DNA of 64,000 bases, from assembly GCA_023910605.1 (NCBI GenBank), contig JAAVVV010000001.1, positions 2,594,698 to 2,658,697 on the forward strand, read 5' to 3'. Position 1 is the first letter of the stretch, and every line of letters begins with the position of its first letter. The translations under genes and the position numbers were made by a program. The stretch comes from Bosea sp. (in: a-proteobacteria). Lineage in GTDB: Bacteria > Pseudomonadota > Alphaproteobacteria > Rhizobiales > Beijerinckiaceae. The notes under the pieces were generated by a model, which made no database searches, was not told the origin of the DNA, and saw only the letters and a program-made list of their open reading frames with translations. Shown here piece after piece: positions 30,768 through 40,543 of the stretch.

Positions 30768-31964
30768 ATGCAGGCCATAGCGCTCACCGTCGGCGGACAT
30801 GATCTGACCTATCTGCAGCTGGCTCTCGGCTTTGGCGCGAGCGTTCTGGCGCTGCTGGCCTGGACTGCGTTGACGCAGCGCAGCGCCAGCCACGAGCGCA
30901 CGCTGGAGGCGGCCTCGTCCAGCGAACGCGCCCGCGAGATGGACGACAAGATCGCCGAGATGAACCGGCTCCAGGCCGAACTCACCAGCCGAATGCAGAC
31001 CATGGCCGAGATTTTCGGCTCACGGCATTCAGACATGGCGCGGCTGCTGGCCGAGCGGATCGACGGCCTGCGCAGCCATCTCGGCCACGGGCTGGAGGCG
31101 AGCGGCCGCAGCACCGTCGAATCGCTCCAGAAGCTCAACGAGCGGCTGGCCGTGATCGACAGTGCCCAGAAGAACCTGACCGTCCTCACCGGCGAGATGT
31201 TGACGCTCAAGGACATCCTGTCCAACAAGCAGGCCCGGGGCGCCTATGGCCAGGGACGCATGGAGGCCATCATCCGCGACGGGCTGCCCGCCGCCGCCTA
31301 TGGCTTCCAGGTCACGCTGGCCAACCGAACCCGGCCCGATTGCGTCATCAGCCTGCCCGGCGATGCCCGGCCACTGGTCGTGGACGCCAAGTTCCCGCTC
31401 GAGGGCTTCACGGCCTTCCGTTCGGCGGCCCATGATGAGGCTCGCCGCCTGGCGATCGCCCGCGTTCGCGCCGACATGGGCGCGCACATCAAGGACATGG
31501 CCGAGAAATACGTCGCGGCCGAGGACACCCAGGACATGGCGCTGATGTTCGTGCCGTCCGAGGCAATCCACGCCGATCTTCACGAGCACTTCGAGGATCT
31601 GGTGCAGAAGGCCCAGCGCGCACGCATCGTGATCGTCTCGCCCTCTCTGCTGGCGCTGGCGGTCCAATTGATGCGCTCGATGGTGCGCGATGCCCGGATG
31701 CGCGACGAGGCGCGCATCATCCAGGCCGAGGTCGCGACGCTGCTTGTCGATGTGCGGCGGCTCGGAGAGCGGGCCGACAAGCTGGACGCCCATTTCCGCC
31801 AGGTCAGCGAGGATGTCGGCCTGATCCGCACCTCGGCCGAGAAGATCGTCCGGCGCGGCGACCGCATCGAGGCGCTCGAGTTCGAAAGCGCAGTTCCGCC
31901 GCCAGCCTCCGCCCCGCACCCTGCCCCGCCCCCTGCCCCGGCCGCCCTGCGCGCGGCCGAGTGA
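30768..31964 (+). CDS. rmuC: DNA recombination protein RmuC
   Basis: The 398-residue protein has an N-terminal membrane helix (about 15-35), a long coiled coil (about 40-140) and the RmuC nuclease-like domain (about 150-345) with VVDAKFPLEGFTAFRSA and MALMFVPSEAIHADLHE. RmuC limits DNA inversions at repeats in E. coli; the biochemical function is unsettled. The C-terminal tail is Pro/Ala-rich and probably disordered. It is divergent from def and convergent with the OsmC gene. Confidence 0.92.
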   Translation: MQAIALTVGGHDLTYLQLALGFGASVLALLAWTALTQRSASHERTLEAASSSERAREMDDKIAEMNRLQAELTSRMQTMAEIFGSRHSDMARLLAERIDGLRSHLGHGLEASGRSTVESLQKLNERLAVIDSAQKNLTVLTGEMLTLKDILSNKQARGAYGQGRMEAIIRDGLPAAAYGFQVTLANRTRPDCVISLPGDARPLVVDAKFPLEGFTAFRSAAHDEARRLAIARVRADMGAHIKDMAEKYVAAEDTQDMALMFVPSEAIHADLHEHFEDLVQKAQRARIVIVSPSLLALAVQLMRSMVRDARMRDEARIIQAEVATLLVDVRRLGERADKLDAHFRQVSEDVGLIRTSAEKIVRRGDRIEALEFESAVPPPASAPHPAPPPAPAALRAAE

Positions 31965-31980
31965 GCGGCGGCGAAGACCC

Positions 31981-32511
31981 TCAGGCTGCGTTGAGCGTGG
32001 CGCTGAGCTCGGGCTTCACGTTCAGCGTCTGGAAGACCACGCAATAGCGCTCGGTGAGCTTGAGCAGCGTGTCGAGCTTCTCCTGCGGCGCGTCGCTGGC
32101 CACGTCGAAGACAAGCCGGATCGCCCTGAAGCCGACAGGCGCATCCTTGGCGACGCCCAGCGTGCCGCGGAAGTCGAGGTCACCCTCGGCGCGGACCACG
32201 CCGCGCGTGAGGTTGATCTCCAGCGCCGTTGCGACGGCCTTCAGCGTCACGCCCGCACAGGCCACCAGCGCTTCGAGCAGCATGTCGCCCGAGCACAGTT
32301 CGGCGCCGCTGCCGCCCGTTGCGGGATGCAGCCCCGCTTCCATGATGGCGCGCCCGGTCTCGACCTTGCACGCGATCTTGCTTTCATCGATCGAGCCATG
32401 CGCCTTGAGCGTGATCACGGCCGCGTCTGGCGTGTTGCGGTAGCTGTCCTTCAGGGGAGCCTGCAGGGCGCGCAGCGTTGCGGCGTCGATGGTCTGGTCC
32501 ATGGCTGTCAT
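31981..32511 (-). CDS. OsmC family protein
   Basis: The 176-residue protein matches the OsmC/Ohr fold, which uses two cysteines to reduce organic or lipid hydroperoxides. Both cysteines are present: Cys85 in ALVACAGVTL and Cys157 in LTERYCVVFQTL. The N-terminal extension of about 30 residues and the GGSGAELCSGDMLLEAL region fit the OsmC rather than the Ohr branch. It is cytosolic. The ssu genes upstream on the same strand are separated by 70 bases; I see no evidence they share a transcript. Confidence 0.87.
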   Translation of the reverse strand: MTAMDQTIDAATLRALQAPLKDSYRNTPDAAVITLKAHGSIDESKIACKVETGRAIMEAGLHPATGGSGAELCSGDMLLEALVACAGVTLKAVATALEINLTRGVVRAEGDLDFRGTLGVAKDAPVGFRAIRLVFDVASDAPQEKLDTLLKLTERYCVVFQTLNVKPELSATLNAA

Positions 32512-32581
32512 CTCGCTTGAAAGGTTGTCGTGGAGCCATAAGGCTTCGCCGCGCCCGAGGCCAGTGCCTCAGGCGGACGGC

Positions 32582-33364
32582 TCACCACCACGCGGCATCG
32601 CCGGCTGCCGCGCGGATGCGCGGCGTCGCCTGCGGCTTCAGCGAGGTGTCCAGCGATGTCAGCACCTGCCGGCTCAGGGTCTCGAACCCGCTTCCGAGCC
32701 GGGCGCGCGGCCTTGCCAGCGTGTTGGCGAACTCCTCGAAGATCCGGCCCGGATTAGGCTGCATCACCAGGATGCGGTCGGCCAGCGAAACGGCCTCCTC
32801 GACATCATGGGTGACCATCAGCACGGTCGGACGGCTTTCATCCCAGAGTGACAGAAGATGCCGGTGCAGCGTCTGCCGCGTCGTGGGGTCCAGCGCAGAG
32901 AAAGGCTCATCCATGATCAGCAGGCGCGGCCGCGTCACCAACGCCCGCGCGATCGCCGCGCGCTGCTGCTGCCCGCCGGAAAGCTCCCGCGGCCAGCGCT
33001 TCGCATGCTCACCAAGGCCAACCCGCGCCAGCGCATTGGCCACAAGGCCTTCACGCTCGAACGCGGTGAGGTGCGACAGCCCGAAGCCTGCATTCTCCTC
33101 GATGCTGAGCCAGGGAAACAGGCGCGGCTCCTGGAATATGACGCCGACATCGGCGGAGGGCCCGTCGATCACGGCATCATCGAGCCTGATCTGGCCCTGG
33201 CTGGCGTGGTCGAGCCCGGCGATGAGGCGCAGCAAGGTCGTCTTGCCGCAACCGGATCCGCCGACGAGGGCCACGATCTCGCCTGCGGCTACGGTGAGGT
33301 CGAGGTCCTGGAGCGCAACCTTGCCGTCGGCGTAGGTCTTTGACAGATGGTCAATGCGAAGCAT
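32582..33364 (-). CDS. ssuB: Sulfonate/nitrate-type ABC transporter ATP-binding protein
   Basis: 260 residues with Walker A GGSGCGKTT (Lys about 41), a Q-loop, the signature LSGGQQQRAAIARAL and Walker B LLIMDEPFSALDP. The product powers the importer whose permease and binding protein are encoded next to it. The frame is open well upstream into the permease gene, but the ATG at 33364 aligns with the family start. Gap to the permease gene is eight bases. Specificity for sulfonates rather than nitrate or taurine is inferred from the SsuABC-like trio. Confidence 0.88.
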   Translation of the reverse strand: MLRIDHLSKTYADGKVALQDLDLTVAAGEIVALVGGSGCGKTTLLRLIAGLDHASQGQIRLDDAVIDGPSADVGVIFQEPRLFPWLSIEENAGFGLSHLTAFEREGLVANALARVGLGEHAKRWPRELSGGQQQRAAIARALVTRPRLLIMDEPFSALDPTTRQTLHRHLLSLWDESRPTVLMVTHDVEEAVSLADRILVMQPNPGRIFEEFANTLARPRARLGSGFETLSRQVLTSLDTSLKPQATPRIRAAAGDAAWW

Positions 33365-33372
33365 GGCGGTTT

Positions 33373-34215
33373 TCACAATCTGGCCCGGCCGACATCCTGC
33401 CAGACCAGCAGGGGGCGCGAGGCGATGACAAGGATGCCGTCGGCAATCTTGCCGAGGACGGCGAAGGCGATGATGGCGGCCAGGATCCGGTCGGGGCGGC
33501 CAAGCTGCTGACCATCGACGAGGAGGTAGCCAAGGCCCTCGCTGGCGCCCATGAACTCGGCCGCGACGACGAACATGAAGCCAAGGCCCAGGCCCGTGCG
33601 CAGCGCCGTGATCCAGGCAGGCAGGATCGCCGGCAGCGTCACCCGGCGGATCATGCCCAAGCGCGACAGCCGGAACACCCGCCCCACCTCGATGATCTTG
33701 CGATCCACGCCGGCAAGGGCTGCGGCAACGCCGAGATAGACCGGGAAGAACACGCCCACGGCGATCAGCGCCACCTTTGAGGCCTCGAAGATGCCGAGCC
33801 ACAGGATGAAGAGCGGCACCCACGCGATGGAGGGGATGGCCCTCAGCGCCTGCAGGGTCGGGTCCATGATGCGGCGCACCGCCTCGTTGGCGCCGGACGC
33901 CGCGCCAAGGATGGTCCCGACGGCCGCGCCGAGCCCGAAACCTGCCGCCACGCGCCAGAGCGTCGCGGCGGCATGTTCCGCCAGCTCGCCCGACTGGGCG
34001 AGATCCCGGAGTGTGGCGCCGATGCGGGATGGCGGCGGCATGAGCCGCCCATTGGCCCATCCGGACCAGACGGACAGCTCCCAGAGCAGGCCGAGCGTCA
34101 CCGGGAGCACGAAGCCGAGCATCCAGCCAAGGCTGCGCGCGCCGCTTCTCCATGACTGAGTGCGTGCGGCCTCGCCAGTGGCGGTGGCCGGCGCGTCCTT
34201 GACGGCGATGCTCAT
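33373..34215 (-). CDS. ssuC: Sulfonate/nitrate-type ABC transporter permease
   Basis: 280 residues with about six membrane helices and the BPD-transport inner-membrane signature (EVGRVFRLSRLGMIRRVTLPAILPAW around residues 180-205, the coupling-helix EAA loop). It belongs to the SsuC/TauC/NrtB family. The N-terminal 30 residues are polar and cytoplasmic. The gene lies between the binding protein and the ATPase in an A-C-B order on one transcript. Confidence 0.88.
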   Translation of the reverse strand: MSIAVKDAPATATGEAARTQSWRSGARSLGWMLGFVLPVTLGLLWELSVWSGWANGRLMPPPSRIGATLRDLAQSGELAEHAAATLWRVAAGFGLGAAVGTILGAASGANEAVRRIMDPTLQALRAIPSIAWVPLFILWLGIFEASKVALIAVGVFFPVYLGVAAALAGVDRKIIEVGRVFRLSRLGMIRRVTLPAILPAWITALRTGLGLGFMFVVAAEFMGASEGLGYLLVDGQQLGRPDRILAAIIAFAVLGKIADGILVIASRPLLVWQDVGRARL

Positions 34216-34235
34216 GGGCCGCGCAGCTCCGGCGT

Positions 34236-35231
34236 TCAGCGGGCTGCGGCGGTGAAGCGCCTGTCGAACAAGCCGTCGACCGCCGCCTTCACGTCGACGC
34301 TGGCGGGGAGGATGCCGACCTGCTTCAGCGCCTCGCCGGCCGCCACGATCGTGTCAACCTGCGCCTGGCCGACCGGGCCATGGGTGAGTTCGGTGCGCTC
34401 AAGCTGGCGCGCCACAACGGGCTCGGGAAGCTTCGTGAAGCTGACCAGCAGCTTGCGCAGCTCGGCCGGATTCTCGACAGACCACTGCCGGGCCTCCTCA
34501 TACGCCTTGAGCACGGCGCGCACGAGGTCGGGATGCTTCTGTGCGAATTCCTCGCGCACGTTGAGGATGCCCCAGGTGTTGTCGGCAGCCTTGCGGTGGA
34601 AGATCACGGCCCCGCTCTCGATCTCGGCGGCGGCCATAAGCGGGTCAAGCCCTGCCCAGGCGTCGACATCGCCGCGCTCGAGCGCGAGCTTGCCGTCCTG
34701 ATGCTGCAGCAGCACGAGCCGCACGTCCCGTTCCGTGAGCCTGGCTTCCGCGAGCGCGCGCACGAGGAAGATGTGCGGGTCCGTGCCGCGCGTCACGGCC
34801 ACCCGCCGGCCCTTGAGATCGGCCACCCTGGTCACGCCGGTCCTGGGCGTGGTCACCAGCGCCGTCCATTCCGGGCGGGAGAACACATAGACCGAGCGGA
34901 TCGGGTTGCCATTGACGCGGCCGATCAGGGCAGCCGCTCCCGCCGTCGAGCCGAAGTCGAGCGAACCGGCATTGAGGAACTCGAGCGCCTTGTTGGAGCC
35001 GGCCGACTGGATCCAGCGCACCGCGATGCCTTCGGCAGCCAGCGCCTTGTCGAGAATGCCGCGCTCCTTGAGCACGAGGCTGACGGGATTGTACGTGGCG
35101 AAGTCGACGCGAATTTCCTTCGGCGCCTGCGCCATTACGTTCGTTGAAACGAACGATACGGTGCCCAGCGCTACAGCAGTAAGCGCCAGACGAAGGAGAC
35201 GGCGGCGAGAATGATGATGATTGGAGGACAT
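34236..35231 (-). CDS. ssuA: Aliphatic-sulfonate-type ABC transporter substrate-binding protein
   Basis: The 331-residue periplasmic protein begins with a histidine- and arginine-rich twin-arginine-like n-region (HHHSRRRLLRL), a hydrophobic core and a probable cleavage after AQA at about residue 36. The rest is the type-2 binding-protein fold of the SsuA/NMT1 family (for example YNPVSLVLKERGILDKAL and GRRVAVTRGTDPHIFL). The ATG at 35231 follows a GGGAAAG site and was preferred to the longer frame from 35300. A palindrome lies inside the signal-peptide codons at 35138-35155. First gene of the transporter operon. Confidence 0.88.
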   Translation of the reverse strand: MSSNHHHSRRRLLRLALTAVALGTVSFVSTNVMAQAPKEIRVDFATYNPVSLVLKERGILDKALAAEGIAVRWIQSAGSNKALEFLNAGSLDFGSTAGAAALIGRVNGNPIRSVYVFSRPEWTALVTTPRTGVTRVADLKGRRVAVTRGTDPHIFLVRALAEARLTERDVRLVLLQHQDGKLALERGDVDAWAGLDPLMAAAEIESGAVIFHRKAADNTWGILNVREEFAQKHPDLVRAVLKAYEEARQWSVENPAELRKLLVSFTKLPEPVVARQLERTELTHGPVGQAQVDTIVAAGEALKQVGILPASVDVKAAVDGLFDRRFTAAAR

Positions 35232-35582
35232 GGTCTTTCCCTTTCGGTTCTGTTTCCGCAGGGGATGGCATGTCAGGGGCCATTTCAAAGCCTCATTCAT
35301 GATCCCACCGCTTTAGCTGCACTTGTTTCGCGCCCGCAAGCTGCTGGCTCAAATCGGCGCGTGGTCGTTTGTTAAAGCGGACAATCCTGTTTGTCAAACA
35401 GGAAATGGCCGCGTTTCGACTTCTCCGCCGGCTGCAACCAGGCGTCAGCCGCATGCAAATGACCGGAAGTCGGCAGCGCGCCTCATGCGGCCCGCGTGCC
35501 GAGGCGGGTTTCGCATGGCGCTTCCGGTGCCTTTGTGGCATGGCCAGAGCCTCGCGGCTGTGCCGCATCCGGCGACAAGAAC
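35232..35582. promoter_or_regulatory. Divergent ssuA/glnD intergenic region with palindromic candidate operators
   Basis: The 351 bases between ssuA and glnD contain no gene I can support. A perfect palindrome CCTGTTTGTCAAACAGG lies at 35386-35402 (eight-base arms, one-base centre). A second pair of inverted copies, CCGCTTTA at 35309-35316 and TAAAGCGG at 35373-35380, flanks the ssuA-proximal part. These are typical of dimeric repressor sites and could control the sulfonate transporter, but no regulator gene adjoins them. Confidence 0.35.
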
Positions 35583-38375
35583 ATGGCCAAACTGCCTCTT
35601 CCCGCGCTTGACCGTTTCATGGCGGAGCCTGTCGCCCTCGTCAGCGAGCTGGCGCAGGATGGCGACAAGGCTGCCTTCCGCGCCGCGCTCGCGGCCCGCC
35701 TGCGCGCGGTGCTGGACGCGGCGCGCGAGACGATGCGCGCCATGCTCTCGCGCCCCCGCTCGGGCATGGCCGCGGCGAGGCGCCTGTCCGCAGCCATGGA
35801 CGCGGTGATGACCGCGCTCCATGCCGCGGCCACCAGCCATCTCTACAAGGCCGTCAACCCCTCGACCTCCGAGCGCATCGCCGTGGTGGCCGTGGGCGGT
35901 TATGGCCGGGGCACGCTGGCTGAGGGCTCCGACATCGACCTGCTGTTCCTGTTTCCGCACAAGCAGACGGGCTGGGGCGAGAGCGTGGTCGAGAGCATGC
36001 TTTACCCGCTCTGGGACCTCAAATTGAAGGTGGGACACTCCACACGCTCGATCGATGACTGCCTGCGCGAGGCGCGGGCCGACATGACGACCCGCACGGC
36101 GTTGCTCGAGGCCCGCTTCATCTGCGGCGACCGCGCGCTCTTCGATGAGTTCGCGCGCCGCTTCGATCACGATCTGGTGCGGGACACGGCGGCCGAGTTC
36201 GTCAACGCCAAGCTGGCCGAACGGGAAACGCGCGTCAGCAGGGCGGGCGCCTCCCGCTACAAGGTCGAGCCCAACGTCAAGGACGGCAAGGGCGGCCTGC
36301 GCGATCTCAACACGCTGTTCTGGATCGCCAAATACGCCTACCGGGTCCGCGACGCCAAGGATCTGGTCGCAGCAGGCCTGTTCACGGCGGAGGAGTTCGC
36401 GGTCTTTGAGCGGGCCGAGGATTTCCTGTGGCGCGTGCGCGGCCTCATGCACAGCATAACGGGTCGAGCCGAGGAGCGGCTGACATTCGATCTGCAAAGA
36501 CCGGTCGCGGCCGAGTTCGGCTATGCCGAGCGCACCGGCCTGTCAGCCGTCGAGCGCTTCATGAAGGCCTATTTCCTCGTCGCCAAGGATGTGGGCGATC
36601 TCACCGCCATCGTCTGCGCAGCGCTGGAGGCCCGCCACCAGAAGCAGCGGCCCACCCTCCAGCGCATGCTCAGCGGCCTCGGAATCTCACGCCGCCGCAA
36701 GCTACCCTACGGCGGGACCGACTTCGCGCTCGAGAACGACCGTCTCACCACGGTGAACCTTCAGGTCCTCGAACACGATCCGGTCAATCTCATCCGCCTT
36801 TACGCCATCGCGGCGAAGCAGGACCTCGCCATCCACCCGGATGCGACCCATCTCGTCACGCGTTCGCTCAAGCTGATCACGCCGGCCCTCCGCGCCGACC
36901 GCGAGGCGAACCAGCTGTTCCTTGAAATCCTCACCTCCCGCCGCGCGCCGGAGACAGCGCTGCGGCGCATGAACGAGGCTGGCGTGCTGGGCCGCTTCGT
37001 CCCCGATTTCGGCCGTGTCGTGGCGATGATGCAGTTCAACATGTATCACCACTACACGGTCGACGAGCACCTGATCCGCTCCATCGGCATGCTGGCGGAG
37101 ATCGAGGCCGGCAAGATGGAGGCCGAGCATCCGCTGGCCAACGCCATCTTCCCGACCATCACCAACAGGCGCGCTCTGTATGTCGCGCTGTTCCTGCATG
37201 ACATCGCCAAGGGCCGCACCGAGGATCACTCCATCGCCGGCGCCGCCGTGGCGCGCCGCCTCTGCCCGCGGCTGGGGCTCACCGAGGCCGAGACCGAGAC
37301 CGTCGCATGGCTCGTCACCTACCACCTCGAGATGTCCACCATCGCGCAAAGCCGCGATCTGGGCGACCCCAAGACGATCCAGAGCTTCGCCGCGATCGTG
37401 CAGACGCTGGAGCGGCTCAAGCTTCTGCTGGTGCTGACCGTGTGCGACATCAAGGCGGTGGGTCCAGGCGTCTGGAACGGCTGGAAGGGTGAGTTGCTGC
37501 GCTCGCTCTACTACGAAACGGAAGTGGTGTTGGCAGGTGGCCATTCCGCCATCGAGCGGAAGGAGCGCGTGGGCCGCGCCCAGCGCGCCCTGATGGCGGA
37601 ATTGTCAGACTGGACCGACCTCGCGCGCGAGGCCTACATCGCGCGCCACTATCCGGCCTACTGGCTGAAGGTCGATCTGGCGCGCAAGGTGAAGCATGCC
37701 CGTTTCCTTGCCGGGGCCGAGCGCGATGGCCTCACCACCACGACCAGCGTCGAGACCGACGGCTTTCGCGGCGTGACCGAATTGACCATCCTCGCGCCAG
37801 ACCATCCGCGCCTGCTCGCCATCATCACGGGGGCTTGCGCGGCGGCGGGCGGCAACATCGTCGACGCGCAGATCTTCACGACCACCGACGGGCTCGCCCT
37901 CGACACCATCTTCGTCTCGCGAGCCTTCGATCTCGACGAGGACGAGATGCGCCGCGGCGAACGCATCGCCCTCGCCATTGAGCGCGCGCTGAAGGGCGAG
38001 ATCAGGATCGCCGACCTCGTGGCCCAGCGCCGGGCGCCGCCGCCGCGCGGAGCCACCTTCACGGTCGCGCCCGAGGTGATCGTGGACAATGCCCTGTCCA
38101 CGCGGCACACCGTGCTGCAGGTGTCGGGGCTCGACCGGCCGGGCCTGCTTTACGACCTCACAACCGCGATCGGCAAACTGAACCTCAACATCGCATCGGC
38201 CCATATCGCGACCTTCGGCGAGAAGGCGGTCGACGTGTTCTATGTAGCGGACCTCACCAACGCCAAGGTTCTCTCGCCGCAGCGCCAGGCGACCATCCGG
38301 CGCAGCCTGCTTGAGGTCTTCGGCGCACCGGCTGTATTGCCCGAGTCGCGCGCGGAGCTGGCGGCGCGCGCTTGA
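35583..38375 (+). CDS. glnD: [Protein-PII] uridylyltransferase/uridylyl-removing enzyme
   Basis: The 930-residue nitrogen sensor modifies PII proteins. Order: nucleotidyltransferase domain with GGYGRG (about 105-110) and the metal-binding SDID (about 116-119), a GlnD helical domain, an HD domain with [15 protein letters not shown] (about 535-550) for deuridylylation, and two C-terminal ACT domains (about 720-790 and 840-915) that bind glutamine. All key residues are seen. The frame is open from 35496, but the ATG at 35583 gives a start more like the family; the ribosome-binding site is weak either way. Confidence 0.94.
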   Translation: MAKLPLPALDRFMAEPVALVSELAQDGDKAAFRAALAARLRAVLDAARETMRAMLSRPRSGMAAARRLSAAMDAVMTALHAAATSHLYKAVNPSTSERIAVVAVGGYGRGTLAEGSDIDLLFLFPHKQTGWGESVVESMLYPLWDLKLKVGHSTRSIDDCLREARADMTTRTALLEARFICGDRALFDEFARRFDHDLVRDTAAEFVNAKLAERETRVSRAGASRYKVEPNVKDGKGGLRDLNTLFWIAKYAYRVRDAKDLVAAGLFTAEEFAVFERAEDFLWRVRGLMHSITGRAEERLTFDLQRPVAAEFGYAERTGLSAVERFMKAYFLVAKDVGDLTAIVCAALEARHQKQRPTLQRMLSGLGISRRRKLPYGGTDFALENDRLTTVNLQVLEHDPVNLIRLYAIAAKQDLAIHPDATHLVTRSLKLITPALRADREANQLFLEILTSRRAPETALRRMNEAGVLGRFVPDFGRVVAMMQFNMYHHYTVDEHLIRSIGMLAEIEAGKMEAEHPLANAIFPTITNRRALYVALFLHDIAKGRTEDHSIAGAAVARRLCPRLGLTEAETETVAWLVTYHLEMSTIAQSRDLGDPKTIQSFAAIVQTLERLKLLLVLTVCDIKAVGPGVWNGWKGELLRSLYYETEVVLAGGHSAIERKERVGRAQRALMAELSDWTDLAREAYIARHYPAYWLKVDLARKVKHARFLAGAERDGLTTTTSVETDGFRGVTELTILAPDHPRLLAIITGACAAAGGNIVDAQIFTTTDGLALDTIFVSRAFDLDEDEMRRGERIALAIERALKGEIRIADLVAQRRAPPPRGATFTVAPEVIVDNALSTRHTVLQVSGLDRPGLLYDLTTAIGKLNLNIASAHIATFGEKAVDVFYVADLTNAKVLSPQRQATIRRSLLEVFGAPAVLPESRAELAARA

Positions 38376-38451
38376 TTTTCGGCCACCAAGCCACGATATC
38401 GCGAGCAATCCCCTTCGATCCCGTGATGATTCAGCTGAGAGCGGCACACAG

Positions 38452-39081
38452 ATGAGCGATCCCATGTCCCACAAGCCCGCGTCCCACAAGCCCGCCCCCG
38501 AAACCGCAACTCCCGCCGATGAGGCCGATGCGCCGGCTGCCGATCCCCTGGTCACGCTTGAAGCAGAGAAGGCGGAGCTCAAGGACAAGCTGCTGCGCAC
38601 GCTCGCAGACATGGAGAATCTGCGTCGCCGGACCGAGCGCGATGTCGCGGACGCCAAGGCCTATGCCGTGACCGGCTTCGCCCGCGATCTGCTGGGAGTT
38701 GCAGACAATCTGCGCCGCGCGCTCGAAAGCCTCGGGCCCGAAGCGCAGGCAGCCCTCGACCCCGCCATGAAGGCCATGGTCGAAGGCATCGAACTGACCG
38801 AACGCGAGCTGATCAAGACGCTTGAAAAGCACAATGTGAAGAAGCTCGACCCGCTAGGGCAGAAGTTCGATCCCAACCTGCATCAGGCCATGTTCGAGGC
38901 GCCGGACCCGACCCACCCCAAGGGCCATGTCGTGGCCGTGGTGCAGTCCGGCTACGCCATAAGCGGCCGCGTGCTGCGCCCTGCCCTGGTGGGCGTGTCC
39001 TCGGGCACCCCGAAGGCCAGGGCTGCGCCCGGCGGCGCAGACGAGGCCGGCGCTGCGCCTGGCTCCCAATCCGGAGCCTGA
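38452..39081 (+). CDS. grpE: Nucleotide exchange factor GrpE
   Basis: The 209-residue protein has a disordered N-terminus with a tandem [10 protein letters not shown] repeat, a long coiled coil (about 35-110: [27 protein letters not shown]) and the C-terminal beta domain ([24 protein letters not shown]). GrpE releases ADP from DnaK in the chaperone cycle. The start ATG at 38452 has a weak site; the open frame extends into glnD. No CIRCE element or hrcA gene adjoins it; dnaK and dnaJ are not in the window. A hairpin at 39114-39132 may be its transcript end. Confidence 0.93.
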   Translation: MSDPMSHKPASHKPAPETATPADEADAPAADPLVTLEAEKAELKDKLLRTLADMENLRRRTERDVADAKAYAVTGFARDLLGVADNLRRALESLGPEAQAALDPAMKAMVEGIELTERELIKTLEKHNVKKLDPLGQKFDPNLHQAMFEAPDPTHPKGHVVAVVQSGYAISGRVLRPALVGVSSGTPKARAAPGGADEAGAAPGSQSGA

Positions 39082-39263
39082 GGCCAGCCACAATCGGCGC
39101 CGGCGCGGCGGCCCTGCTCCAGCTTGCTGGAGGGTTGCGCCGCGCGGGCACGAAAACGGCGTGCAGATTTGCATTCTGGACATGAACGCCAGCGGGTAAG
39201 CTGCGTTGTCGGCCCGTTGCGCGCGAAGCGACATGTCATCGCCAGACAGGACAGGAGACCGAC

Positions 39264-39317
39264 ATGGCGAAATCGCAGAACAGTTCGTGTCAGGGCCGGG
39301 TCAAGCAGAACCGCTGA
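39264..39317 (+). CDS. Candidate 17-residue micro-protein
   Basis: An ATG with an AGGACAGGAGA ribosome-binding site seven bases before it starts a 17-codon frame, MAKSQNSSCQGRVKQNR, ending in TGA. The peptide is polar and basic, with a single cysteine. A hairpin terminator follows within ten bases, so the unit looks like a short transcript of its own. I recognise no family. It could equally be the translated part of a small RNA, or chance. The strong ribosome-binding site and matched terminator are the reasons for listing it. Confidence 0.4.
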   Translation: MAKSQNSSCQGRVKQNR

Positions 39318-39325
39318 TTGCAGTC

Positions 39326-39357
39326 CGCCGCCAGCCTGCGGACTGGCGGCGTTTCTT
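39326..39357 (+). terminator. Hairpin terminator after the micro-ORF
   Basis: A nine-base-pair perfect stem (CGCCGCCAG at 39326-39334 with CTGGCGGCG at 39343-39351) with an eight-base loop is followed by TTTCTT. A competing seven-base-pair stem is possible (AGTCCGC at 39322-39328 with GCGGACT at 39338-39344), so the two folds exclude each other. Confidence 0.55.
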
Positions 39358-39367
39358 CACGAGGCCG

Positions 39368-40543
39368 TCACTGTCGGCCGAAATACTGCCCGAGCACCCG
39401 CCGGGTGATGCGGCACACGCCCTCGATATCGGCTGTCGCCACGCTCTCATTCACCTGGTGCATGGTCTTGCCGACTGTCCCGAACTCGATGACCGGGCAA
39501 TAATCCTTGATGAAGCGCGCATCGGAGGTGCCCCCCGTGGTCGAAAGCTTGGGCGTGAGCCCGGTTTCGAGGCGCACGGCCTCCGACACCATCGCCACGA
39601 AAGGTCCGGGCTCGGTCAGGAAGGAGACGGCATTGGTCTTGGCGAAGCTCGCTCCATAGCGGCTCCTGATGTTGGCGCTGTCCAGCCGGCGGCGCATCTC
39701 GGCCTCAAGCGTCTCGGGCGTCCACACATCGTTGAAGCGCACGTTTATCACCGCCCTCGCCTCGTTGGGCACCACGTTTGCGGCGGGGTTTCCGACATCG
39801 AGCGTGGTGAATTCCAGCGTGGACGGGCCGAAATAGGCCGTGCCGGCATCGAGCGGCGCGGCATCGAGGGCGGCCAGTAGCTTGACCATGTCACGGATCG
39901 GATTGATCGTGTGTTCGGGATAGGCGACGTGGCCTTGCCGGCCTGTCACGCTCAGCCGGCAGGTCAGCGAGCCACGCCGGCCGATCTTCATCATCTCGCC
40001 CAGCCGCTCGGGATTGGTCGGCTCGCCCAGCATGCAGTGGTCGAAGCGCTCGCCGCGGGCATGCGCCCATTCCAGCAGCTTCACCGTGCCGTTGACGGCG
40101 GGGCCCTCCTCGTCGCCCGTCACCAGCAAGGCGATCGAGCCGGGAAAATCCGGGTTCTCGCGTACGAAGCGGATCGCCGCCGCCGTCATGCCGGCAAGCC
40201 CTCCCTTCATGTCGCAGGCCCCGCGGCCATGCAGCACCCCGTCGACGATGGCGCCGGAGAACGGATCATGCGCCCAGCCGGCGCCATCGCCGGGCGGCAC
40301 CACGTCGGTATGGCCGGCGATCACGAAAACCGGCGCCTGGCTCCCGTAGCGCGCGTAAAGGTTATGCACGTCCGGAAAACCGGGCTCGCTGAACACGGGA
40401 CGGTGGACGGTGAAGCCCGCCGCAGCGAGTTCCGTCGCCAGCAGGGCGAGCGCGCCGCCCTCTTCGGGCGTCACCGACGGGCATCGCACAAGGGCCTGCG
40501 CCAGCGCGACAGGGTCCTCCCCCACGAGTTGGGCGAGCCTCAT
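39368..40543 (-). CDS. dapE: Succinyl-diaminopimelate desuccinylase
   Basis: The 391-residue M20-family zinc enzyme hydrolyses N-succinyl-LL-diaminopimelate in the lysine and peptidoglycan pathway. Metal and catalytic residues are seen in order: FVIAGHTDVVPPGD, ACDMKGGLAGM, TGDEEGPAVNGT (the Glu-Glu pair), LGEPT and GKTMHQVNE. Length is normal. The ATG at 40543 shares one base with the dapD stop codon (TGATG), so the two genes are translationally coupled. Confidence 0.96.
   Translation of the reverse strand: MRLAQLVGEDPVALAQALVRCPSVTPEEGGALALLATELAAAGFTVHRPVFSEPGFPDVHNLYARYGSQAPVFVIAGHTDVVPPGDGAGWAHDPFSGAIVDGVLHGRGACDMKGGLAGMTAAAIRFVRENPDFPGSIALLVTGDEEGPAVNGTVKLLEWAHARGERFDHCMLGEPTNPERLGEMMKIGRRGSLTCRLSVTGRQGHVAYPEHTINPIRDMVKLLAALDAAPLDAGTAYFGPSTLEFTTLDVGNPAANVVPNEARAVINVRFNDVWTPETLEAEMRRRLDSANIRSRYGASFAKTNAVSFLTEPGPFVAMVSEAVRLETGLTPKLSTTGGTSDARFIKDYCPVIEFGTVGKTMHQVNESVATADIEGVCRITRRVLGQYFGRQ

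Noticed and set aside
38470..38510. Short tandem repeat in grpE as a phase-variation tract
   Set aside because: The two imperfect copies encode [10 protein letters not shown] in a disordered tail; two copies are too few for slippage control.
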